Shown here: piece by piece, positions 10,890 through 20,259 of the stretch
Numbering within the stretch: position 1 is the first letter of the stretch
Layout of the letters: every line of letters begins with the position of its first letter
NCBI GenBank assembly: GCA_020536535.1
Contig: JAHLWZ010000297.1
Coordinates: 1 to 31,004 of the forward strand
Length of the DNA stretch: 31,004 nucleotides
Reading direction: 5' to 3'
Source: Pelomyxa schiedti
Lineage: Eukaryota; Evosea; Pelobiontida; Pelomyxidae
Notes under the pieces: model-generated
What the model was told of the DNA's origin: nothing
Database searches by the model: none
Seen by the model: the letters and a program-made list of their open reading frames with translations, nothing else
Program-made: the position numbers and the translations under genes

Positions 10890-12248
10890 ATGGAGGGGGT
10901 GAGCGAGGCAGCACCTGACGTTGCTTACGTGAAAAGGACCAAGCGAAAGGTGTGGATGTTTGGGGGCGTGATGTCTGCAATGGCTCTTTTTCTCGCACTT
11001 GGCGTTTCCCTGCTGGTGTGTCAATGCAACAGATTCCAAATTACTTGGTTTTGTTTGCAATGCATGTATTAAGGAAATTAACTCCAAGTGGGGGCACATA
11101 GTAAATTTTTGTTGTTGATTAGATAGTGGGACCACTGAAGTACTTTGGGGGAAGTACTGTTGGACCTGCTATGGTTTGGTCTGTATCCCTATGCGAGGTT
11201 AGTGACTCCTCGAGCTATTCTGGGAATTCTTCTGTGGCAAGTGGGCGTGCATTTATGAGCTACCCAGCACCGTATGGCTGCCCTCTTAGTCCTGTAGGTG
11301 AGTGTCGTCTACTTCTGAGAGTGTGTCTAACCTTCAAAATGAAAGAAACCCCTCAAACATTTATAATCCCGCCAAGTGTAATTGTACACGAACTTCTGTA
11401 TCTCCCTTTTATTTACGTTTCACATGGCGGTACGCTATCTGTACTCATATTTTTTCACATGAACTTAACTCTCCCGCAACAGTCACTGGATACATAGCCT
11501 TTTCTACAACCGCTGTCGGCCAAGTTCCCCTCGAATGGTTGGTTATGGATACAACCTCCGCAGGAATAACACGTAAGCCCTTGCCCTTGCATCACACATT
11601 TGAATGAACTTTTTTTTTAAGGAACTAACTTCACGATACCTGGTGGCTCATCGTTGGTGGTTTTACGGTACCTCTCTTCAGTATTATGACTATTTTCGTT
11701 GTAAATTCTTTATTTATTCATGAAGAAAAGATGCGCTTGATTCTGATGGAATCTATGATACGGCATCCTATGTTTGTCTCATTCTTTATGCTGCTTGTCT
11801 GACAATTATAGCTATGTAATGATACTCTGACTGGATGTCCATATGAAATAGTTCGGAGCTTAGATAAATTTGTTGTTCCTGATGCGGCCGGAGTATATGT
11901 GGGTTCTTCTTACAATTCTAAACATCCGTGGTTAATTGGAGAATAGATAAGTTCCCCAGATACATCAGTAGAACTTACTATTCACGAAGCAGTATTCTAT
12001 GTACCACTCAACAATCCTCGCTCTTTTCTAAAAACAACTAGGATACAACGAGGTGCAACACGCCAGAGGTGTACATTGGCTACGAAATCGTGGGCCGCAC
12101 ACCACAACAGCAAGCAGGACTTGCTCTATGTGTAGTTGGCCTCCTACTTTGTGATCTCATGCCAGCCAGCCTGTTCTTCACCAAACTCCACATTGAAACT
12201 CTCAGAAAGAAAATCCGCCGTATGGCACAAGGCATTCAACTGGAGTGA
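10890..12248 (+). CDS. Two-TM protein with a Cys-bearing lumenal/extracellular domain, family not recognised (291 aa)
   Basis: Nine exons sum to 876 nt: 10890-11015, 11123-11293, 11377-11440, 11483-11572, 11622-11667, 11726-11771, 11812-11892, 11947-11991, 12042-12248. After a short N-terminus with KRTKRK comes TM1 (residues 20-42, VWMFGGVMSAMALFLALGVS). About 190 residues of Ser/Thr/Cys-containing domain follow, then TM2 (QAGLALCVVGLLLCDL) and a basic tail (RKKIRRMAQ). Cys-Asn pairs recur (CNCTRT, LCNDT, TRCNTPE) and NxT/S sites suggest glycosylation, so the middle is probably outside the cytosol. No family is recognised. The donor at 11294 (GTAGGT) was chosen over the overlapping GTGAGT at 11298 because of phase. 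Confidence 0.65.
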
Positions 12249-12366
12249 TTAATTATATCACCACACCATCCCCACTCATTGCAATTACAACTTCGCCGAA
12301 ACCAACTTCTTCTTGACCGTCATCAATCACATAAAAAAACAAACACAGAGAGGCATTGTGGGAGAC

Positions 12367-13099
12367 ATGGAGACCGGGAGCAGGACGTCGTTGTTTTTGA
12401 AACCAAAGACTGAGGCTTGTGTACTTGTAATATTTGGATTTTGGGTGTACGCTTATCCCGTAATTCATTGTTTATACAAAGTATATTAATATTACATATT
12501 CCGTTGTACTTTGTGGTACTTCGTTGTTTTATTTCACCTGTTATGGCTTTGTTTTCCCTAAACATGTTCAGTGGACTGGTGGTTTTTTTACTTGAGAAGA
12601 ATGTGTACTGCCTTGCGTGGGGCCTGCAGAGTACTATTGTATCATTCGGTTACACAATTGTATGCGTTTTTCCCAGTCGTTATGTAATTATAATATGGGC
12701 TATTAGCAATCGTGTATCGGCTAACAGACCCCACAATTACAGTTGTTTGTTATCATTATACCGATTATTCAATTGGTTGCTGATGACGGGACATTGTGGT
12801 GGCTCATATACCTATTCTTGGCGTGCTCGTGGATTCTGGTTGGCATTCTCATGCTGTACAATGCGTGGACAAAGGGTGATTCTGAGGAATTCTGGCAACT
12901 TCCTTTCATTGGTTTGTTTTCCGTTCATTATTTTATACAATCAAACAAATTACACCCCAAAAAACTGACAACTATTTTTCTGTAAGATTGTAATACCCGC
13001 TATTAACCCACCTTAGGGAAATTTGCATGGGAACATGCAAACAAGAGAGCCGAAAAAAAAGCACAGGCCGAAACAGACAAGCTAATGGCAAAATCCTAA
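12367..13099 (+). CDS. Small membrane protein, tandem paralogue A (129 aa)
   Basis: Exons 12367-12444, 12600-12659, 12743-12911 and 13017-13099. The protein begins with a polar LKPKTEACVLVIFGF segment. It continues with NVYCLAWGLQST, two hydrophobic stretches (LFVIIIPIIQLV; IYLFLACSWILVGILMLY), the motif NAWTKGDSEEFWQLPFIG, and a Lys/Ala-rich cytosolic-looking tail. It aligns over its whole length with the next gene, including intron positions and an identical 169-nt third exon. Three or four TM helices are likely. The family is unknown to me. Confidence 0.72.
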
Positions 13100-13347
13100 A
13101 CAGCGCTCTCACACCTGGCTCCATCCCATCGCCCCCTTTCCGTTTGCGAATTGTGAAATACAAACACCCATTTTTGGAACAATTCCAGTGGAATTCTAGA
13201 AGTTACCGTACACTGACGTGTCACCTTGACACGCCCGACCGTCAGGGAATCCCGCGACAATTTGACCCATCTAGATCTCATTCCGTTGTCCTTGTCGTTC
13301 CATGCTGTAACAACAAACAATCACAACTAATAACAATAAGCCACGCT

Positions 13348-14084
13348 ATGGCAGCAAATAGTAGCACCCCCACAACACTGGAACAACAAACACCAGAAAC
13401 GGCAACGACAACGGTAACGGCGACGGCGGCAGGGACCACAACCACAACACCACCAACAACGGCAGTGGCTACATTCAGTGTAGATAGTAGTGGGGCTGAC
13501 ACCCCAACAAAGAAGAAGAGGAGAACATCGCTGTGCCTCAGGCCAAAAACAGAGGCCTGCATGGTGGTTATCTTCGGCTTCCTAATGTATGTTTATCTTG
13601 GTCATACTCATGTTATTGTGGACATGAATCTCGCATTTGACCACACCCTAGGGGATTGATTGTTTTCTGCTGTGAAAGGAATGTGTACACACTGGCCTGG
13701 TCAATGCAGAGTTCTGTTGTATCATTTGCTTTCACGATGGTGAGTAATTTCTAAATCATCGCAGTTTTAATGAAATTCACAGACCTTTTCCGTTGTCATT
13801 CCGCTGATACAAGTGTTCACTAATGACGGGTCGCTGTGGTGGATTGTATACATAGGCGTCGGCTCCTTGTGGTTGACACTTGGAATCCTTATGCTATACA
13901 AGGCATGGACAAAAGGCGATGAGGAAGAATTCTGGGCTCTTCCTTTGATTGGTATCTAACTTTCAGTAAAGAAGGAGAACTAAACCACATCACAGGCAAA
14001 TTTGCGTTGAAGCAGGCACATAAGAGAATAGATAAGAAGGCGGCACAGAAAGAAGCAAAGAAAGCAAGGAAGAGTAGTGTATAA
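13348..14084 (+). CDS. Small membrane protein, tandem paralogue B (185 aa)
   Basis: Exons 13348-13586, 13679-13739, 13783-13951 and 13996-14084. It is homologous to the preceding gene: LRPKTEACMVVIFGF, NVYTLAWSMQSSVVSFAFTM, VVIPLIQVFTNDGSLWW, GILMLYKAWTKGDEEEFWALPLIG, then a Lys/Ala-rich tail. It carries an extra ~50-residue Thr/Ala-rich N-terminus (TTTVTATAAGTTTTTPPTT) and a KKKRR patch before the shared region. That extension is absent from paralogue A and looks like coding repeat expansion. Exon 3 is 169 nt in both genes. The function is unknown. The gene converges on RanBP1. Confidence 0.75.
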
Positions 14085-14231
14085 GTAAAACCGGAAACCG
14101 GCTTGTTTAAAGAGTAACAGTTTTGTTGAAATGGGTTTTTTTTGGCAAATTTGTTAACTTTGGCTATTTGTAGTGCGGTAATGTTGGTGCTTGAGGGTGC
14201 AAGGAGAGCAGCTTTCAAGAGTGCATTGCGA

Positions 14232-15162
14232 TTAAGGAAGACCTTGGTTGCTAGCCTTGGCTGCTTCAAATTCCTTCTTGAAGATGCCCGCATCTTCAAC
14301 TTTGTCAGACAAGTGAAGAAAAGAAAACGAATATCATTATCAGATAATCGCAGGTACACACTCTCTGTTGTGCCGAAGCGAATAGCAAAAACTTCCTTTG
14401 TTGGTGGTTCCTGACTGTAATCAGCTGGGCAAGTCCAGACCTATTTGTGGTGAGATGATCATACAACGTATTGCAGGGAGATATACCCATGACTTGTCAC
14501 TGCCGCAGTTAGCTTCCAGTTCGTAGGCGGGTGAAACTGTTTTATTTGTCGGTATGTAGTCAGATAAAAGGAAGCTGCTCACCATAGTGATTGAGGCACA
14601 ACTTAAGAGTCTTCTCACGTCTCATCAAGAGGCGGATTTTCTTCGTGTCTCTATCCTTCATGAAGCGGACATCACCCAAACCCCTCTCCTTCCACTCGCC
14701 AGCATCAAATCGGTAAAGTTTCGCACGTCTAATGTTTTGATTAATTCAGCAATTGAGTAACGGGAGTAAAAGCTATACACACATTTTGAGCAGGCAGTCC
14801 TCGTTCTCTTCGTTTGTGACAACCTTAACCTCGTTCAGGCGCACAACCGGCTCGAAGTGTACATTGGATTCTCTCTCAGCCTCAGCAGCGTCGTCGTGTT
14901 CACCTTCCTCAACCGTTCCCGACGCCGGCGTTGTTGCAGTAGGTGCTGTTACTGTTGCGCCGAACAGAGGTGTGGCCGAAAACAGGGGTGTTGCAGAAAA
15001 CAGCGGTGCGGCGGCGAACAACGAAGGCGTCGGTGTGGGTGTTGTCGTTGTTGGCTTTGTGTCGGTCGTAGTTGCCTTTACTGCGGGTGTTGTTTCCTTA
15101 GTTGCTGGTGTCGCAGTTTCGGGTGTCGCCTTGGTCTTGTCGTCGGCCGCTGTTCCGGACAT
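14232..15162 (-). CDS. RANBP1: Ran-binding protein 1 (RanBP1) with Pro-Leu-Phe repeat N-terminus (240 aa)
   Basis: Exons in order: 14783-15162, 14583-14728, 14487-14536, 14362-14440, 14232-14299. Residues ~103-235 form a Ran-binding domain: [83 protein letters not shown] and [14 protein letters not shown]. In the family this domain binds Ran-GTP and assists RanGAP in the cytosol after nuclear export. The N-terminal ~100 residues are Thr/Pro/Ala-rich and contain PLFSAT repeated in tandem, ending PLFGA, which resembles nucleoporin FG-type or PLF spacing. I see no clear C-terminal Leu-rich export signal, as the end is [13 protein letters not shown]. The 54-nt first intron was placed by the LLK-I-RAKL junction. 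Confidence 0.92.
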
Positions 15163-15300
15163 CTTGCCTCGAGATCTTTGATTAAATTTATTTTCTGCAG
15201 GGCAATTGCTACAAAATTTGATCTGTTACTAGTCCTCAGTACCACTTGGGCAGTAAAAAAGAAAGATAGAGAAGCACGAGGTGGGTGAGGAAACAATGAT

Positions 15301-16826
15301 TTAGTTGTTACTAAAGAGGGCAACAAGAGCAACAATGACAATGATGGCAAGAGCCAAGGCAATAACTAACTTCTTGGAAGTGATTAGCCTCCACACAGCT
15401 GACCTCAGTGCCCACCCTCTGTTTGGTGCGATGTGAGTTTTATTAAACAAAGAATAATGCTCGGGTAAGCTACCTCATTTCCCATCGGTTCCAGTTATTG
15501 TCTCCCTCTGAATTCAAGTGGAGATAAGATACAAAGTTGTGCTGAGAGGTGGTACCTGTAACGTTTTCCTTCCGGAATTTCCAGAACTGTTTGTGCCTCA
15601 TATTTTGCACATAAAGTGCATCCGCCGGACAGTTTGCTACACATGCCGTGCACTAGAAAATGTGAGATTCGATTCAAAAAAAAAAAAAACTTACAGCAGC
15701 ACAGGAGTCGCTCTTCCAAACAGGAAAGTCCCCTCTGGAAAAAGATATGGAGTTGGTTGGGCATGACACCGAACACTTCCCGCACTTGAGACACTTGCTT
15801 GTATCACAAAGTATTGCTGGAACGCAAATTCTTCGGAACTGTGGCAACATGAGAAGGGAAAATTACGGCCTTGCTGTACCTTTCTGGCTAGCCCCTTGTC
15901 CTTTTCAATGCTCCGGATATGAGACGTGGCACCTTCCTGGGCTTGATTCACTGGCTGTGATCGTTCATCCAGGAAGTATTGTTGCAGTTGAACCCCGAGC
16001 TTTTTTCCATAAGCAGTGGCAGTCTCAATTGAGTTGGAACCCCACAGTAGCTGTTTTGGCCTGGTTGGTAGGCACCATACAAAAGAGTCAGGGCAAGGAG
16101 CCATCGCCCACTGAGACAGAATAGGTTTCACTCCAGCCCTCGCGAGTGATTCAGCGAGAGTAGCATTGCACGAGCCAATAGATGTTCCTGCTGTGGAAAA
16201 CACAAAACCCGGCTTCCCAGAAACAAGTGCCGGTGGTAACTAACAGCATTAGAAAGATAATTTAATATAAAGACATTAACAAAAGATAGCACCTACAATC
16301 CCCCGTACTAAAGACAATTCCAAAAGTAGTTGCACAACAAAGCATCACGCACCCCCACTAACCACTTACAACACAACATAACATAACATACATCACACAA
16401 GAACTGAGATATTCCACCAGCGGCGTTCATTGCTACGCACAATGTCCCACACCCAACAACGTGCGCCCAAGATAGCGCCTCAGCCAGTGCTTGCGTCCCA
16501 CAATTCTGTGGCGCCGGCGGTCCCCCGTAGTACATCTCCTTGATCACCGGCACAATCCCAAAAACCCTCGTCGTGAACGCCCTTCCATCGCCCCCACTCC
16601 CACCTCCATTTTTGACGGATTCGAGAGCGTGAGCGATTTTGTCGGCGGCGTGCCGTGTGTTGCCTGTGAGGCTGTAGCACAGAATCACAACGTGACACGA
16701 CGACCTCCCATCATCGCCATTGGTTTGGGTTTGTTGCATTCCACTGATGGGTCGCTGACCCTGTCCCTGCCTCGTTCCGTGCGTTCGCCGTTTTGGTTTT
16801 TCTTGGCCTTTTGTTTCGAAAAACAA
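15301..16826 (-). CDS. Tail-anchored flavodoxin-like plus double [4Fe-4S] ferredoxin protein (395 aa)
   Basis: Exons in order: 16392-16826, 15880-16239, 15695-15838, 15556-15652, 15474-15507, 15301-15418. The N-terminal flavodoxin-like half starts with VVILCYSLTGNTRHAADKIA (FMN phosphate loop SLTGNT) and includes GFVFSTAGTSIGSCNATL. Residues 276-325 hold two ferredoxin clusters: KCLKCGKCSVSCP and SCAACTACVANCP, each Cx2Cx2Cx3C. The NMRHKQFWKFRKENV segment follows. The last ~25 residues are one strong TM helix (KKLVIALALAIIVIVALVALF) and a short tail, predicting a tail anchor with the redox domains in the cytosol. The architecture matches the EFR1 family known in anaerobes; the electron donor and acceptor are unknown. 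Translation could start at the later ATG at 16739. One flavodoxin intron is long (16240-16391). Confidence 0.85.
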
Positions 16827-16952
16827 GCGATGATGCTGCGATCACGGAATTGTTTGTTGGCAGACAACGAATTTCATTTGGGCTCTCTAGTGTGAGTCAC
16901 TGATAAATTTGAGCAACAGACAGGCCAGGCCTGGCTTTGGGACATCATCAGA

Positions 16953-19900
16953 TCACTCAGCCAATAGGGTTGCATTCTGAGGGAGTGACAGTAATGCAGC
17001 GTCGTCGAGTAGTTTGTTTGTGGTGGGGTCGCGCAGTGCCTTGAGCTTGGGGAGGTTGAACTGCTTCGATGACCTCTTGAGCACCTCGGCGACTGTGAGC
17101 TTGTTCCTCGGGCATTTGATTGGCTTCTTGACACCGGCTCTGACCCGGCATGACACTGTGAAGCAGGCCTCCCCCTTTTCCTTAGTTATGGGTGTGCTAC
17201 CGGGTGGTTTCCCTGATGATGCTGTGTTTTGGGGTGTGGTTGCTGTGGTTGTGGATGATAATGACGAAGAACTTGTGGTTGTGCTGGAATTGGAACTGGA
17301 ACTGGAACTTGTGGTTGTTGTTGCTGTTGTTGCTGTTGTTGGTGGTGGTGGTTGGGATGGCGGCTGCTGGTTGTGGAGAAGAGAGAGTGATTCTAGGTGA
17401 TAGTAGATTAGCATCAGTTCACACCAATAGTCTCTCTGCTCCTTGCTGCTGAAAACCGGGTTTCCGGTAGCTTCCAAAGTCAGTGGATCATGCCATTCGT
17501 CAGTAGGCTCCTTGTTTCCCGGGACAGGGTTAGGCGCCCAGAGTTTCCTTCTTTCGAAGGCTGTAGGGCCATCCCATAGGCATGGATACCGGAGTTTCAG
17601 GGGTCTTCCAAAGGCATCATTCAGCCAGGAGAGGTGAGCGATAGTAGTAGAGAGCAGGGATTCTACAGCGCAGAGGTTTGTGTCTAATATCTTTGGCGGG
17701 GATGATTTAGCAGTACTTGTTGAAGTTGTAATTGCTGCTGACTGTGGACTACTGTGTGTTGGAGTTGTGCCAATTACAGTAGTGGAGGAAGTGGTTGTTG
17801 AAGGTGTTGTTGTCTCGCTCCGAGTGGGCTTTGAAGTAAACTTGGGCACAGGTAAAAGTGAAAACAGGGATGCCTCAACAAGACCTCTTAATTGCTCTGG
17901 CATTTTCGCTCTTTCTTCGATGGAATTGCTGACAGTATGGAAAGAGGCAATATTCTTCTTCTGGTTGGTAACTACACGTAGAGGCAGATGTGGCAGAAGT
18001 TCGGAGAAAATTGCAACAGCAAGTTTCTTAAATCCGGTAGTATGATCCTTCTCGCACTCCAGGCAGAAAAAGGAAGGCTGAAAATGGCTCTGGAGAGCCG
18101 GGAAAAGAAGAAAGCACGCAGTAACCAAATGACCTGCAGAAGGGAGTTGCCTAAACTGTGGTGTTATCTGCTGAAAAAAGGTGAACGGCAGAAGTCCATC
18201 CGCTTTTTGAGAAAAGTAAGTTATATGTATTTGGGTGTGCTACCAACCTGATTTGAGAAGAGCAGGGGTAGTTGAACCATGTCCGATTCGCACAGGCATC
18301 TCGATCTCCTTCATCTTGTTTTCAGATGGTAAGAGTTCCACAACATTTATCGTGCGCTCAGAACTGCTCTCCGTGGCAGACCCGGGTGGTCTTGAATATG
18401 CAAAAAGTTCAGCGATTGCTTGCCTGACAGGCTTCAGGAGATACAAAGGTCCCGTAGGAGTTGAAAACTCCAACACGCTAGGATAACTATGCCATCTAGC
18501 AAGGAATGGCGACATTGCATCAGAAGAAATTGACCCGGTTGTGTATGGGTTCAACAGATCCCTCTGCTCAAGGACAGTAGCCTCCTCAGGCCAGTGGGGG
18601 AGAGGTCTGGACGCTGTAGTAAAAATGCTTCTCGATTTTGTAAAATTTTCAATGTTGATATCTGGATTTTCTGAGTTTCTGTAATTAACGTGAGCTGAGG
18701 AATATTGCTTAAGCTTACCTGACTATTTCATTGCGGAATTCTACTGAGTTTTCATCAAGAAGGCCATTCGGAAGTCGGGGTATACTTGTAGTACCCAAGA
18801 AGAGGGCAACAGCAATAGGGATCTTGAGCTTGCGGGTAGACAGCTTTGCCAAACTGGAGTGAAATGCAGTATTCTACTTCCTATTAGTGAAATCTTGGCC
18901 AATAGAGAAGACACCATTTCTTTCTTCCTGAAGTCGCATCCAGTGAGGACTGCTAAATCTATCATCCAACAAGGTTGGAATGAAGTTATCTTCTGTGGTA
19001 ATAAATGTGCAGGTGGATAAGGAGGTTGTGTGACATCCACGAGCTTTTTGGATTCAGCTAGTTGTCGCAAGTGGGTTGTCAATCCCCCTGCGGTGTGGTT
19101 GCGTGAATACATCACTCCTGTAGCCTCCCTTGCAGAGAAGGAATAGAGTGGTATATAAAAGCGATCAAAAATCTGTTGTATTGTCGGAACAGAAGGGAGC
19201 AGGAGGGAGATCAACCAAGAAATCAGAATCTTCAGAGAGAATTGCATAGTAATTTTCACTAGTGCAGAGGGCCACCATCTCAGAATCAGCTTCTCCGAAA
19301 GCTTGAATTATCCTGACCTGGGTTTCAGGGTTTTTGGCTACAAACTTTTTCACTTGGTACACCATAACTTCCCTGGAGTGTGTAAGCTTGATGATAAACT
19401 CAGAGTAAAAACCATACTCAACGAGCTCTGGCTTGAGTGTTGTTTGTAGTGCAAATTTGGGCTTGTCAACAGCATTTATCCGTCCCAGAATATGGTTGAA
19501 ATCAGAGGGGTCACCACTTTTCATGAAATTCCTAATGTCCTTGAACCTGTCGTTTTGACGATCAATTTCTTCTTGTCGCTTAATGGGGGGAATAAATCCA
19601 TCAAACACCTTGGGGAAAAGAGTGAGGTGAAGAAAGGAGAAAACTAAAAGCAAAAAAAAAGAGCCAATTGATACCAATATAAGTTTAATGTGATGAACCA
19701 GGGCCACACTGTGTAGCCATTGTTTCACAGCTTTTGCAAAGGCCCAGGTACTTCCACTCATGGCACAAAATTCAGCCTTGTGAGTAAAACCATCATCCCC
19801 ACCAAACATACTGGGCACAACCCAATCAGTAAGAGCCCCCCCACCCACCCACAATTAGGTTATGGCAGTGACCTACCTGCTCAATAGGTTGTAAATCAGC

Positions 19901-20125
19901 GCACTGGCGTCCACAACGAGGCTCTGTGTTATACCGACATTAGCGTAAAATCGTCATAGCATAGCCTGGCCCCTTGCGTGTCAGCGCTGCCACGCGACAA
20001 CAAAACCAACAAGAGGCAGGGAGGCCCATAATCCCATTATTGGGGCACACCTTGCCCGTGACACAGCACTGCGTGCCCACGTTGTGGATGTTACTTATTG
20101 CCCCCGTCAGTCCCTCAACCCCCAT
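16953..20125 (-). CDS. Asteroid/XPG-type PIN-like nuclease with C-terminal ubiquitin-like region (890 aa)
   Basis: Nine exons in order: 20081-20125, 19877-19923, 19675-19810, 19216-19608, 19035-19172, 18915-18992, 18719-18873, 18248-18678, 16953-18202. The N-terminus is MGVEGLTGAISN, followed by SLVVDASALIYNLL (Asp20), LILVFDGFIPPIKRQEE (Asp79), QAFGEADSEM (Glu182, Asp184), ILSEDSDFLIFD (Asp203, Asp205) and LTGCDF (Asp273). These correspond to the metal-binding acids of the FEN1/XPG fold, so catalysis looks possible. The order and spacing fit asteroid-homologue proteins. The C-terminal half has Cys-containing helical segments and two Thr/Ser/Pro-rich linkers. It ends in about 70 residues (LTVAEVLKRSSKQFNLP, DPTTNKLLDDAALLSLP) that read like a ubiquitin-like fold. 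Substrates are unknown. Confidence 0.84.
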
Positions 20126-20259
20126 CACCCTTTTTCTCACAACAAAATTCGGTTTCACGAACCGGAAATTCAATTTTTTGTGAGTCCCAAGTGTTACAAC
20201 AGGAGTTTGAATTGGGTGTAGTGCTGCTGTTTGTGTTTGTGTTTGTTGTGTGAGTCTAG

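Noticed and set aside
12445-12599. Coding exon inside the 155-nt first intron of paralogue A
   Set aside because: Paralogue B has a 92-nt intron at the same place and nothing in either intron aligns.
16874-17134. Minus-strand open frame in another frame over the nuclease C-terminus
   Set aside because: The ubiquitin-like frame continues the long exon 16953-18202; the other frame is a low-information shadow.
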